Part shown: piece by piece, positions 46,546-55,017 of the stretch
Layout of the letters: each line of letters begins with the position of its first letter
Position numbering within the stretch: the first letter of the stretch is position 1
NCBI RefSeq assembly: GCF_000878195.1
Contig: NZ_JXST01000011.1
Coordinates: 1 to 64,000, forward strand
DNA length: 64,000 nt
DNA from: Mycolicibacterium llatzerense
Lineage (GTDB): Bacteria; Actinomycetota; Actinomycetes; Mycobacteriales; Mycobacteriaceae
Reading direction: 5' to 3'
The notes under the pieces: model-generated
What the model saw: the letters and a program-made list of their open reading frames with translations, nothing else
What the model was told of the DNA's origin: nothing
The model's database searches: none
Program-made: the position numbers and the translations under genes

Positions 46546-46584
46546 CCGTCAGGGCTTGCGCCTGGCCGGAGACCGTGTCACCGT

Positions 46585-46610
46585 TGAACGGAACTATTTA
46601 GTTCCATTCA
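46585..46610. promoter_or_regulatory. TetR operator candidate GGAACTATTTAGTTCC
   Basis: A 16-bp perfect palindrome (46590-46605) with partly symmetrical flanks (TGAA/TTCA), 21 bp before the FAD monooxygenase ATG. It shares GGAAC-N6-GTTCC with the TetR promoter at 45898-45913. GGGAGG nearby is the ribosome-binding site. Confidence 0.72.
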
Positions 46611-46626
46611 AATTCGGGAGGCCCCG

Positions 46627-48207
46627 ATGACTACCCACCGCACGCCGGTCCTGATCGTCGGAGCCGGTGCGGCCGGGCTGGCAACCGCCGCCCTGCTGGC
46701 CAAGCACCGTGTCGAGTCCCTCGTCGTCGAGAAGCGCCCAGAGCTCTTCCTTTACCCGAAGGCCCGCAACCTGAGTTTCCGCACGCTGGAAATCTTGCGC
46801 GGCTTGGGACTGTCCGACGAGGTGCACGCGGTCGGCGCCCAGACCTCGGACATGGTGATCAAGCCGGCCCTGAACAGTTCAGAAGAGCTGCCCGCCCTCG
46901 ACATCGGCGCCATCTTCGCCGGGCTGGACGACCTCAGCCCCGAACCGGTGATCCAATACTGTCCACAGAGTCGACTAGAGCCAATCCTGCTGCGCCACAT
47001 CAGAAATCGTGGTGGCGAAGTCCGATACGGAACTGAATTGGTGTCCCTCGACCAGGACGCATCGGGAGTCAGCGCTGTGCTGCGTGACATCGCGTCCGGC
47101 CAAAGAACCGCGATACGCGCCGACTACCTCGTCGCCGCCGACGGTGTACACAGCAGCATCAGAAATACCCTCAACGTCGACACGGCCGGTCTCGACACGC
47201 TGCCGATCTACGTGGTGTTCATCTACTTCCGCGGCCCCTGGCTCCAGTTCGTCCCGCACCTCGGCGACGGCGCCAGCGTGCAAGTGAAAAACACCGGGGT
47301 GGACGGCATCTTCGTCCCGGCCGACAGTGATCTCTGCCTGTTCATCACCACCTATTTTCCGCAGCGTGGGCAGTCCGCCGAGCAGTTCACCGAGCAACGC
47401 TGCCGCGACCTGATCCTGGCGGCAGTGGGCGAGCCGATCGACATCGAGATCATCGACGTCGCACCGTGGCAGCCGCACCAAAGGGTGGCCGCGTCATTCT
47501 TGTGCGGCCGCACCTTCTTCGTCGGCGATTCCGCCCATGCGATGCCGCCGTTTCGGGCCGGTGGCGCCAACGTCGCGATCCAGAGCGCAGACAATCTGGC
47601 CTGGAAACTGGCTGCTGTGCTGCAGGGCCGCGCCGACCCTGCACTCCTGGCCACCTATCACGACGAACGGCATCCGGTAGGGGTGTTCAGCAGCCGGCAG
47701 TCGCTGACCGGACCGATCCTCGCGACCCTGGACTTCGATGCCCCCTCGGGCTTCGACGTCGACGAAGAACAGTCGATGTTCGCGCTGCTGGCGGGGTATC
47801 GGTACCGGTCGACGGCCGTCATCGCCGACACCCCACCCAGCGGGGCGCAACCCGAGCTCGTCACCGAGTTGCGCGGACAGCCGGGTACCCGGATGCCACA
47901 CGTGTGGCTGCAAGGCGGCCGCGTTTCCACGTTGGATCTCGTCGGCACCGAGTGCGCCCTCCTGACCTCGGACGACACCGGCAGCTGGCATCGTGCTGCA
48001 CCGGAAGGCGTTGCTGTGCAGACGATTCCAGCAAATGATCGGCCGGCGTGGCTCGCCGCGACCTACTTGCAAACCGACGGCGCCCTGCTGATCCGACCGG
48101 ACGCGTTCGTCGCGTGGCGTGCCGAGACGTTGCCACCTGATCCGGCCGCGACGCTGTCGGGGGTGCTGGCCGACATCTTCGGAATCCGATCCGGCCCGGG
48201 CAGGTGA
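46627..48207 (+). CDS. FAD-dependent aromatic monooxygenase (PHBH fold)
   Basis: 526 aa. GAGAAG dinucleotide motif (12-17), KARNLSFRTLEILRGLGL, ADYLVAADGVHSSIR (DG motif) and GDSAHAMPPF (300-309) are the three FAD signatures of flavoprotein hydroxylases. The C-terminal thioredoxin-like domain (about 400-526) is of the PheA/TetX-like 3-HPA/phenol hydroxylase type. It hydroxylates phenolic, polyketide or antibiotic-like rings with NAD(P)H and O2. GGGAGG upstream. The operator and TetR neighbour suggest induction by the substrate. Confidence 0.92.
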   Translation: MTTHRTPVLIVGAGAAGLATAALLAKHRVESLVVEKRPELFLYPKARNLSFRTLEILRGLGLSDEVHAVGAQTSDMVIKPALNSSEELPALDIGAIFAGLDDLSPEPVIQYCPQSRLEPILLRHIRNRGGEVRYGTELVSLDQDASGVSAVLRDIASGQRTAIRADYLVAADGVHSSIRNTLNVDTAGLDTLPIYVVFIYFRGPWLQFVPHLGDGASVQVKNTGVDGIFVPADSDLCLFITTYFPQRGQSAEQFTEQRCRDLILAAVGEPIDIEIIDVAPWQPHQRVAASFLCGRTFFVGDSAHAMPPFRAGGANVAIQSADNLAWKLAAVLQGRADPALLATYHDERHPVGVFSSRQSLTGPILATLDFDAPSGFDVDEEQSMFALLAGYRYRSTAVIADTPPSGAQPELVTELRGQPGTRMPHVWLQGGRVSTLDLVGTECALLTSDDTGSWHRAAPEGVAVQTIPANDRPAWLAATYLQTDGALLIRPDAFVAWRAETLPPDPAATLSGVLADIFGIRSGPGR

Positions 48208-48219
48208 CCTTCACGCCAC

Positions 48220-48250
48220 GGCAATCACGTTGGATATCAACATGATTGCC
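48220..48250. promoter_or_regulatory. 31-bp palindrome between monooxygenase and lipoprotein genes
   Basis: GGCAATCACGTTG (48220-48232), GATAT, CAACATGATTGCC (48238-48250): 12 of 13 pairs match. It starts 12 bp after the monooxygenase stop and ends 16 bp before the next ATG. It could be a terminator or an operator; the AT-rich centre and lack of a U-tract leave both open. Confidence 0.5.
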
Positions 48251-48266
48251 GCCCCAAAGCACTAAC

Positions 48267-48815
48267 ATGATCAGCATGACCGTACGCCCACATCGGCTCG
48301 TGTGGCAGGTCGCGGCAGTGTCGCTGCTCGCGGCCTGTGGTTCGAATACGTCGGCGACACCATCGCCGAGCACTGCGAGCACAGCGCCCGCTGGGCCCGC
48401 CGCGACCGCGACCACGACCGCGGCCCCGTCACCCTCACCGGTCCCCATCGTGCCGATCAAACCGAATGCGCGGCAGGCCAAGTGGGTCGACCTGCAGGTC
48501 GGCGACTGCCTGAACACGCCCCCGCCCACCGACCCGAGCGTCGTGGAGGTGACCCTGGTCGACTGTTCCGCACCACACATCGCCGAGGTCTTCCTCCGGG
48601 CCAGCGTCGCGGTCAACGACGCCGTCTCCGGTGTCGCCGATCAGCGGTGCGCGGCGGGTCTGACGCAGTACACCGGCCAGAACGGCGGGTACACCTCGAC
48701 CTACCTGATCGACTCCAACATGGACCGGACGGGACACACGCCGCTACCGAGCACGGTCATCTGCCTCTTGCAGTCGACCACCGGCCTGTCGCTGAACGGC
48801 TCCGCTAAGGCTTAG
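48267..48815 (+). CDS. Septum-formation-domain lipoprotein
   Basis: 182 aa from ATG 48267; ATG 48276 is also possible. Lipobox LLAAC (VAAVSLLAACGSN) marks a lipoprotein with a Ser/Pro/Thr/Ala-rich spacer (ATPSPSTASTAPAGPA). The domain has VDLQVGDCLNTPP and VDCSAPHIAEVFLR, the Septum_form family pattern with paired cysteines. It is anchored outside the membrane. The 3' end overlaps the convergent lipoprotein gene by 11 bp. Function unknown. Confidence 0.78.
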   Translation: MISMTVRPHRLVWQVAAVSLLAACGSNTSATPSPSTASTAPAGPAATATTTAAPSPSPVPIVPIKPNARQAKWVDLQVGDCLNTPPPTDPSVVEVTLVDCSAPHIAEVFLRASVAVNDAVSGVADQRCAAGLTQYTGQNGGYTSTYLIDSNMDRTGHTPLPSTVICLLQSTTGLSLNGSAKA

Positions 48816-50016
48816 CCGTCAACAGAATGTATTGCGCGGCAACCTGTTCGTGCACGTCTTTCAGTTCGGCGCCACGCGCCTCGATGGCGTAATTGCCCGC
48901 CGGCGCGACGCAGTAGAACTGCTTCGGGTTGGCCAACAAGATGCAGCGGCTGAGCGTCAGTGCCGGCACCGGATCGGCCGTCTCGGTCCCGTCGACCGAC
49001 ACCTCTTTACCGAAGGCGTTCGCCACGTTCACCGCTGACGACGGGTCCTTGGCCTGATACACACTGGTCTTCCCCCGCGCGAACCCGGTCACGCCGTTGT
49101 CCTGGAAAACCTTGCCCGACGCAATCGGGTTGCTCTGGAAGTGCAAGGCCCCGGTACCGGAGTAGACGGCGTTCTGGGAGTTGCGGGGCGCATCGGTCAG
49201 CAACGTCAACGCCAGGAGTCCCGTCGGGTCGACCGGCACCGCCGCGAGCTCAGCCGCCGGTTTGAACGGCTCGATCGCACGGACCTGGGCCCCTATCGCC
49301 TTGGCCACCAACGCGATGGCCGGATCCGGACCGCCTGTCGACTGCGCCAGCTGGATCAGGACATACGGGCCGCGCGCAGTGAACGACCGGGCGGTGGTCA
49401 CCTTCGCGCCACGGGAATCGACGTCGTACGTCGACGCCAGCGCATCCGGATGCTCGGGGAGTGCAACAGGTTTCGGCTCCGCGCCGCGGATCTTGAGCTG
49501 CAGGGCGGCCGCATTCATCTCACTGGCCGCCGCGGTCGCATCCGCCGGACCGGCGAACCGCAGCACGCCGTTGATCAACACGGACTTGGTCGCGGACTCC
49601 CGCGCCGAGGCGAACCCGTCGATGAAATTGTGCCGGCCGGCAGCGGAGGCGATGCTCTCGGGTCCGAACTGAGCCAGCGCACCCGGCGCATCGATCACGA
49701 AATACGTTGACAGATATGGCTCGGTGAGGGTGCTGTCGACTTCCCACGGCCCCACCACGTAGCCGGCCAGCTGTTGCGCCTCGACCTTCGCGCCGACCTC
49801 CGGGGCACCCGCGGTGCCGTAGGGCTCATGCGCCTTGGTCGGGTAGGCCCCCGGCTTCAGCTGCGCCGGGGCGACGATCGCCGGCGGTGGCGGTGCCGTC
49901 GAGGTCGCCGGTTTGGCGGACGAGGTGGCTGGACTGGACTGCGTAGACCCGCCGCCGCAGCCCGCAGCCAGCACTGCCACCACGAGTGCCGCTCCGCAGT
50001 TGACCAGACTCCGCAT
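48805..50016 (-). CDS. Lipoprotein of the mycobacterial DUF7373 type
   Basis: 403 aa. Lipobox VLAAGC (MRSLVNCGAALVVAVLAAGCGGG), then a Thr/Ser/Pro spacer and a large domain with YVVGPWEVDSTLTEPYLSTYFVIDAPGALAQFGPESIASAAGRHNF. I place it in the mycobacterial DUF7373 family from memory. There is no active site I can point to. It is followed by DNA encoding a methyltransferase on the same strand 40 bp upstream. Confidence 0.75.
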   Translation of the reverse strand: MRSLVNCGAALVVAVLAAGCGGGSTQSSPATSSAKPATSTAPPPPAIVAPAQLKPGAYPTKAHEPYGTAGAPEVGAKVEAQQLAGYVVGPWEVDSTLTEPYLSTYFVIDAPGALAQFGPESIASAAGRHNFIDGFASARESATKSVLINGVLRFAGPADATAAASEMNAAALQLKIRGAEPKPVALPEHPDALASTYDVDSRGAKVTTARSFTARGPYVLIQLAQSTGGPDPAIALVAKAIGAQVRAIEPFKPAAELAAVPVDPTGLLALTLLTDAPRNSQNAVYSGTGALHFQSNPIASGKVFQDNGVTGFARGKTSVYQAKDPSSAVNVANAFGKEVSVDGTETADPVPALTLSRCILLANPKQFYCVAPAGNYAIEARGAELKDVHEQVAAQYILLTAKP

Positions 50017-50056
50017 GTGTTCCTCCCCCGCCGACTTCAGACCAACCTACTCACCG

Positions 50057-50632
50057 TCAGGTCTTGGTGGCACTGAACTGCATCACATGCCCAAACACCT
50101 TGGTACTCGTATCGATACGGAGCCCATTGCTCCGCCCCTCCGCAACCAGCTCATCGGGGTTCACCAGCCGGAACGGCGACCGGTCCACCCGATGAACCAC
50201 GGTGGCGACCGGTGTCCGTGTGAGGTCGTAGCCGACGAACATTCCGCCGGGTTTGAGTACCCGGGCGATCTCGGCGACCGCGGCCTCCCACTCGATGACG
50301 TGGTGCATCATCAGGCAACTGACCACCGAATCGAATTCACCGTCGTCGAACGGCAAGCGGGTGGCATCGGCGCTCTGCACCGTGACGTGCGGATTGTCCT
50401 TCAGTCGTTGCGTCGCCGCGTCGACCATGACGGGGTCCAGATCAGTCGCCGTGATCGACACGCCGGGACGCGCCGATGACAGCCCCTCCGCTATTGCGCC
50501 ACTGCCTGAACCGATTTCGAGCAGCTGCTCCCCCAGCCGATCGGTGGGCAGCATGTCGAGGACGGCACGGGTGGTGGTTCGCCACATGGCCCCGCAGCAG
50601 AACGCCCGCTCGACTTTGGACATCACCGGCAT
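50057..50632 (-). CDS. Class I SAM-dependent methyltransferase
   Basis: 191 aa. LLEIGSGSGAIAEGL motif I, VSITATDLDPVMVDAATQRL motif II and LPFDDGEFDSVVSCLMMHHVIEW motif III/IV of Methyltransf_11. The N-terminus ERAFCCGAMWRTTTRAVLDML is unusual but common to a group of actinobacterial methyltransferases. Acceptor unknown. It follows the AraC gene with a gap of 49 bp. Confidence 0.88.
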   Translation of the reverse strand: MPVMSKVERAFCCGAMWRTTTRAVLDMLPTDRLGEQLLEIGSGSGAIAEGLSSARPGVSITATDLDPVMVDAATQRLKDNPHVTVQSADATRLPFDDGEFDSVVSCLMMHHVIEWEAAVAEIARVLKPGGMFVGYDLTRTPVATVVHRVDRSPFRLVNPDELVAEGRSNGLRIDTSTKVFGHVMQFSATKT

Positions 50633-50681
50633 TGCGGTCTCCTCCTCGTAGGGTGCTTCGAGTATGGAGCCGCCGGTGCCA

Positions 50682-51440
50682 TCACTGCTTGGACGGATCC
50701 GTCGAATTCCGCAGCGCCCGGGCGATCTCCGACGGTGCGGCGCCGGTCATCTCGCGGCACACCCGGTTGGCATGGGACCCGTCGGCGAATCCCGCCAGGT
50801 GTGCGGCATCGGTGACCTGTTCACCGTCGGCGAGATGCTTCAGCCCGGAAATCAGTCTGGCCCAGCGGGTGGCTGCCGAGAAGGACACCCCGGTCTGCTG
50901 CCGGCATAGGCGGCCGAGGTAGTCGGGCGACACCGCCACCTCATGGGCGACCGATGCCAGATCCACGGAATCAGTTGTTCCGCTGTAGATCAGGTCCATT
51001 GCCTGCCTCAGCTGGGGATGAAGTTCCGGCTGTTCCTCGGGGGCACCGCACAGACCGTCGACCAAACGTGCGGCGGCAGTTTCCGGGCCGGCATCGAGCA
51101 TCGACTCGACGGTGCGCGCCAACTGCTGACCGCCGGACGGAAACCAGATGCCGTCGCGGGACTCGCTGAGACTCAAGGCGTGCAGTGCCGCCCCGGGCCA
51201 GCTATGCGGCGCCAGGTAGAGCGCCAACGTCTGATCGGTGGGTTCGGACCAGACCGCGTGGCCGGCGCCGCTCGCGATGACGACGACGTATCCGCTCCGA
51301 GACGCGACATCGTCCGTCCGGACAGTCAGCGGGCCGGTCAATCCGACGCCGACCTGCACCGCGGGATGGTGGTGAAGGTCCAGGTCGCCGAAGGTGCCGA
51401 CGACCATCATCTGCGCCGGACCCAGCTCCCAGACGGGCAT
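50682..51440 (-). CDS. AraC-family transcriptional regulator
   Basis: 252 aa from ATG 51440; the upstream frame overlaps the padR gene. The C-terminal two-HTH DNA-binding domain is SVDLASVAHEVAVSPDYLGRLCRQQTGVSFSAATRWARLISGLKHLADGEQVTDAAHLAGFADGSHANRVCREMTG (155-240). N-terminal cupin-like sensor LDLHHHPAVQVGVGL (ca. 20-35). It is 8 bp downstream of padR, so the two are probably co-transcribed. Confidence 0.88.
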   Translation of the reverse strand: MPVWELGPAQMMVVGTFGDLDLHHHPAVQVGVGLTGPLTVRTDDVASRSGYVVVIASGAGHAVWSEPTDQTLALYLAPHSWPGAALHALSLSESRDGIWFPSGGQQLARTVESMLDAGPETAAARLVDGLCGAPEEQPELHPQLRQAMDLIYSGTTDSVDLASVAHEVAVSPDYLGRLCRQQTGVSFSAATRWARLISGLKHLADGEQVTDAAHLAGFADGSHANRVCREMTGAAPSEIARALRNSTDPSKQ

Positions 51441-51448
51441 ACCCGATG

Positions 51449-52009
51449 TTAACGCCGCGGCTGCCGCCGCTCGATGACCGCCAGCGCCGTTTGCGCCCAC
51501 CGCAGGTTCTCCTGCTCGAACGAGATACCGCGCATCAGCGTCAGGTAGGGCCCCACCCGATCCGCCTCGGCCAAGAACACTGCTTCGCTACGGCCACCCA
51601 GTATCCGCGCGCGGATTCGTTCATAGAGTTCGAGTTGCTTTGTGGTCCACTGGATTCGATCCCGTAGACCCGCGCACACCGCCACATCGTTGCCGCTGTC
51701 GACGGTCGACACCTGGACCAGCAAGTCATCGCGCATGGCCAGCGGCTTGGGAGTCGCTTCGGTGAACTCATATACCGCGGCCCGGCCGGCGTCGGTCAGC
51801 GTGAACATCCGCTTGTTGGGCCGCCGCTCCTGTTCCACGACCCGGGCCTCGATCAGCCCGTCGGCTGCGAGGCGGTCGAGCTCCCGGTACAGCTGCTGGG
51901 GGGTGGCCATCCAGAAGTTGGCAACGGACGCGTCGAAGCCCTTGGCCAGGTCATATCCCGAGGCCTCACTGTCGAGCAGGGCCGCCAAGACGGCGTCACG
52001 CAGAGCCAT
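51449..52009 (-). CDS. PadR-family transcriptional regulator
   Basis: 186 aa from ATG 52009. Winged HTH: MALRDAVLAALLDSEASGYDLAKGFDASVANFWMATPQQLYRELDRLAADGLIEARVVEQ, followed by a coiled-coil C-terminal dimer region (QLELYERIRARIL). It is divergent from the NTF2-like/LLM operon, which it most likely controls. AraC follows 8 bp downstream. Confidence 0.9.
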   Translation of the reverse strand: MALRDAVLAALLDSEASGYDLAKGFDASVANFWMATPQQLYRELDRLAADGLIEARVVEQERRPNKRMFTLTDAGRAAVYEFTEATPKPLAMRDDLLVQVSTVDSGNDVAVCAGLRDRIQWTTKQLELYERIRARILGGRSEAVFLAEADRVGPYLTLMRGISFEQENLRWAQTALAVIERRQPRR

Positions 52010-52119
52010 GCCCGTGAGTCTAGTAGTCAACAAAGTGATTAGTCACATATAGACATGCTGAGCTTGTCCCGCTAGCGTCACCGATACCTAATCAACAAAT
52101 TGACTATGCGAGGTATGCG
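52010..52119. promoter_or_regulatory. Divergent promoter/operator region of padR and the SnoaL-LLM genes
   Basis: 110 bp with repeated TCAAC/GTCAA-type half-sites: AGTCAACAAAGTGATTAGTCAC near padR and TCAACAAATTGA (52092-52103) near the SnoaL gene, a perfect 4-bp-arm inverted repeat around CAAA. These are candidate PadR operators. GAGGT at 52110 is close to the SnoaL gene start. Confidence 0.45.
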
Positions 52120-52539
52120 ATGCAGGCATTCCGCAAGGCCGTGGAGACCCACGACCCCGCCGCCATGGTGGCCTGTCTGGCCGACGACGTGGTGTTCACC
52201 AGCCCCGTTGCGTTCAAGCCCTATCCCGGTAAGCCCATCACCGCAGCCATCCTGCGCGGTGTGATGCGGGTTTTCGAGGACTTCCGCTACGTCCGCGAGA
52301 TCAACGACCCCGAAACCAGCAGTCACGCACTGGTTTTCGAGACCACCGTGGGCGGCAAGAAGATCACCGGATGCGACTTCATCCACGTGAACGACGAGGG
52401 CCTGATCGACGACTTCATGGTGATGGTCCGGCCGCTGTCCGGCGCCCAGGCCCTGTCGGAGGCGATGGGCGCCCAGTTCCCGCAAATCCAAGCCGAGGCA
52501 GCCGAAGAGATCGCCGCCCTCGCCGCGAAGGAGCAGTGA
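52120..52539 (+). CDS. NTF2-like (SnoaL-like) protein
   Basis: 139 aa. Fold pattern MQAFRKAVETHDPAAMVACLADDVVFTSPVAFKPYPGK, FEDFRYVREINDPETSSHALVFETTVGGKKITGCDFIHVNDEGLIDDFMVMVRP. It is a small cytosolic cone-fold protein, often a ligand binder or isomerase. Stop TGA is 1 bp before the LLM ATG, giving a tight two-gene operon controlled probably by PadR. Confidence 0.85.
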   Translation: MQAFRKAVETHDPAAMVACLADDVVFTSPVAFKPYPGKPITAAILRGVMRVFEDFRYVREINDPETSSHALVFETTVGGKKITGCDFIHVNDEGLIDDFMVMVRPLSGAQALSEAMGAQFPQIQAEAAEEIAALAAKEQ

Positions 52540-52540
52540 C

Positions 52541-53578
52541 ATGAAGATCGGTCTGGGCATCAACTACGCCGGCGGCTTCAAGGAGGTCGTGGCCGAGGTC
52601 GCCGACCTCGAAAAGGCCGGTTTGGACGTTGTTTTCGTCCCGGAGGCGTACTCGTTCGACGCCGTCAGCGCACTCGGCTATCTGGCCGCCGCCACCGAGC
52701 GGGTGGAACTGGCCTCCGGCATCCTGCAGCTCTTCACGCGCACGCCGACCCTGACGGCCATGACCGCCGCCGGCCTCGACTACGTGTCCGAAGGCCGGTA
52801 CATCCTGGGCCTCGGCGCGTCGGGCCCGCAGGTGATCGAGGGCTTCCACGGTGTGCCCTATGACAACCCGATCGGGCGTACGCGCGAGGTCGTCGAAATC
52901 TGCCGGCAGGTGTGGCGCCGTGAGCGACTCGCCTACCAGGGTAAGCACTACACCATCCCGCTACCCGAGGGCCAGGGCACCGGGCTCGGCAAGTCACTCA
53001 AGCTGATCAACCACCCTGTGCGCGAACGCATTCCGGTGCTGCTGGCAGCCCTCGGCCCGAAGAACGTCGAATTGGCCGCGGAGATCGCCGAAGGCTGGCA
53101 GCCGATCTTCTACCTGCCGGAGCGCGCCAAGGACGTCTGGGGCGACGCACTCGAGGCCGGGTACGCCAAGCGTGACGCCTCGCTGCCGCCCATGGACATC
53201 TACGCCGGACCGGCACTCGCCATCGGCGACAACGTCGAGGGAATGCGCGAATTCATCAAGCCCCACATCGCGCTGTACATCGGCGGCATGGGTGCCAAGG
53301 GCAAGAACTTCTATCACAACGTGGCCACCAAGTACGGCTACGGCGCCGAAGCCGACCGCATCCAGGAGCTGTACCTGGCCGGCGACAAGGACGGCGCGGC
53401 GAAAGTCGTTCCCGACGAACTGGTTCGGGACATCTCGCTGATCGGTAGCCGCGAATTCGTGAAGGAGCGCGTGGCCGCGTTCCGGGAGTCCGGCGTCACG
53501 GTGCTCAACGTGGTGCCGATGGGCGCGACGACCGCCGACCGCGTCAAGCTCATCGAGGAGCTCCGCGACCTGGTCTAG
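52541..53578 (+). CDS. LLM-class F420-dependent oxidoreductase
   Basis: 345 aa, luciferase-like TIM barrel: MKIGLGINYAGGFKEVVAEVADLEKAGLDVVFVPEAYSFDAVSALGYLAAATERVELASGILQLFTRTPTLTAMTAAGLDYVSEGRYILGLGASGPQVIEGFHG is the textbook F420-binding N-terminus. It uses F420 as hydride carrier in the cytosol; the substrate is not known. It is in an operon with the SnoaL-like gene. Confidence 0.92.
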   Translation: MKIGLGINYAGGFKEVVAEVADLEKAGLDVVFVPEAYSFDAVSALGYLAAATERVELASGILQLFTRTPTLTAMTAAGLDYVSEGRYILGLGASGPQVIEGFHGVPYDNPIGRTREVVEICRQVWRRERLAYQGKHYTIPLPEGQGTGLGKSLKLINHPVRERIPVLLAALGPKNVELAAEIAEGWQPIFYLPERAKDVWGDALEAGYAKRDASLPPMDIYAGPALAIGDNVEGMREFIKPHIALYIGGMGAKGKNFYHNVATKYGYGAEADRIQELYLAGDKDGAAKVVPDELVRDISLIGSREFVKERVAAFRESGVTVLNVVPMGATTADRVKLIEELRDLV

Positions 53579-53600
53579 ATCGGGGACAAACGGTGAGTCT

Positions 53601-54080
53601 CTACGCCCCCGGCTGACCGTAGACGGCAACGACCACCGAGCGGTCGAAACTGTTCTCCGACCACACACCCATGACCGTGTTGGCGCAGTTGGCCATGATC
53701 GCGTAGGTCGGCGGGTCGTAGTACCACTGGTTGAGCACGTCCAGGTTGTTGATGGCGATCGACCGGTTGATCGCCACCGTCTGAAACACCTTGCCCCGGA
53801 AGCCAGCAGCCTGGGCCCGCGTCTGCGGGGTCGACCCGTCTGAGCCGAGGTCACCGTCCAGGTCGCGGTTGTTCAGCACGTCGTTGGCGTGCCACTCCGC
53901 CGCGAGCCGCAGCTGCGGGCTGACCGCGACATCGTTCGTGCACCCGGCCTGGTGCTGAATGGTGAAGACGTTCGCGACCACGCTGTTGTTGAGGCGCGCG
54001 TTGTCGGCGTGGGCCACCGCAGGCAGCGCGGCGCCGAACGCGAAGACCGCCAGGATCACCCCGGCCAACCGGGTGCTCAC
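53601..54080 (-). CDS. Secreted CAP-domain (SCP-like) protein
   Basis: 159 aa from GTG 54080, which overlaps the DUF732 stop as GTGA. Signal peptide STRLAGVILAVFAFGAALPAVAHA then NARLNNSVVANVFTIQHQAGCTNDVAVSPQLRLAAEWHANDVLNNRDLDGDLGSDGSTPQTRAQAAGF: a shortened CAP core with the first His (WHANDV) and a second region near GSDG. Mycobacterial CAP proteins of this type are wall- or secreted proteins of unknown role. Last gene of the mce transcription unit by spacing. Confidence 0.85.
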   Translation of the reverse strand: MSTRLAGVILAVFAFGAALPAVAHADNARLNNSVVANVFTIQHQAGCTNDVAVSPQLRLAAEWHANDVLNNRDLDGDLGSDGSTPQTRAQAAGFRGKVFQTVAINRSIAINNLDVLNQWYYDPPTYAIMANCANTVMGVWSENSFDRSVVVAVYGQPGA

Positions 54081-54442
54081 TGTGCCCTCGGCCGGTAGTT
54101 GGCCGCGGAATCGCGCAGCGGCCCGATCAGTTCGGGGCACAGTTCGTTGGCAACCTGTCCGACAAGGTAATTGGCTTGGCCTTCGTCGCCGCCCGTGACG
54201 TCGACCTTGATGTCACCGATGATCTGCGCATAGCTACGGCCCGCGGAGATCTTGTCGCACACGCCGCGCCCGTAGGCGATGGCGGCCTCGCCGCTCGGGA
54301 ATGCGAACCCGGGCCGCGCATTGACGCTGTTGACGTACGTCACCGGATCGGCAAGGGCCGGCGGCGCCGTCCACCCGAATCCGGCAGCGACCACGACCAG
54401 AATCCCGGGGATCACACCGGGTCGAACTGCGAAATCAGCCAT
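54077..54442 (-). CDS. Secreted DUF732 protein
   Basis: 121 aa from ATG 54442; a GTG at 54415 that overlaps the preceding stop as GTGTGA would start eight residues later with coupled translation. Signal peptide ends PALA|DPVTYVNSV. DUF732 signature: FPSGEAAIAYGRGVCDKISAGRSYAQIIGDI...ELCPEL with two conserved Cys. Typical size for mycobacterial DUF732 proteins. It is between an Mce-associated gene and a CAP gene, coupled to both. Confidence 0.85.
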   Translation of the reverse strand: MADFAVRPGVIPGILVVVAAGFGWTAPPALADPVTYVNSVNARPGFAFPSGEAAIAYGRGVCDKISAGRSYAQIIGDIKVDVTGGDEGQANYLVGQVANELCPELIGPLRDSAANYRPRAQ

Positions 54443-54981
54443 CGATCGTGCACCTTGTCGAGAGTCACCCGCACGGTCGACGTCGAACCGGTGGGAGCGT
54501 CATTGCCGATGGTGGTGGTCTGATTCACGAAAACCAGTGCCACCGCATGGTTTTCGGTGGCCGAAACCGAAGCGGCATCAGGCACCGTCGCTACCGCCGA
54601 GATGTGCTTCTGCTTGGCCCCAGGGGCCACAACGGTGTCGACCAGCTTCGTGTACTCGCCGCGGAAACCTCCCGTCAGGCGGTCAGCAGCGGCCTTGAGT
54701 TCCGTGTCGACGGTGTCCGGGCGGTAGGACAGCATGGCAATGGTGCCCTCGCTGGCGGCCCGCACCGACTCGGTAGCCGCGGTCTGCGCCAGCCGCACCG
54801 AATCATCTTGCCATTTCAGGTATCCCGCGGCGATGGCGAGTAGCATTGCCACGGCCGCCAGCGCAACCCCAACCCACCGCGCCCACGGTTTCCCCGAATC
54901 ACTCTGCACTACCGCAGGTTCGGCGTCGACGGCTTCGGCCGCCTCGACCGATACCGGCCGTTCTTCGATGTCCACTGTCAT
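54412..54981 (-). CDS. Mce-associated membrane protein (Mas)
   Basis: 189 aa. An acidic cytosolic N-terminus, one membrane segment WARWVGVALAAVAMLLAIAAGYLKW (about 33-57), then an extracytoplasmic NTF2-like/VirB8-like part ending DKVHDRWLISQFDPV. Mas proteins help stabilise Mce complexes. Gap of 36 bp to the upstream paralogue and overlap with DUF732 at the other side. Confidence 0.9.
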   Translation of the reverse strand: MTVDIEERPVSVEAAEAVDAEPAVVQSDSGKPWARWVGVALAAVAMLLAIAAGYLKWQDDSVRLAQTAATESVRAASEGTIAMLSYRPDTVDTELKAAADRLTGGFRGEYTKLVDTVVAPGAKQKHISAVATVPDAASVSATENHAVALVFVNQTTTIGNDAPTGSTSTVRVTLDKVHDRWLISQFDPV

Positions 54982-55017
54982 GTTCTGTCCTTCACGTTGC
55001 CCTGATCGTCCGGTGTC

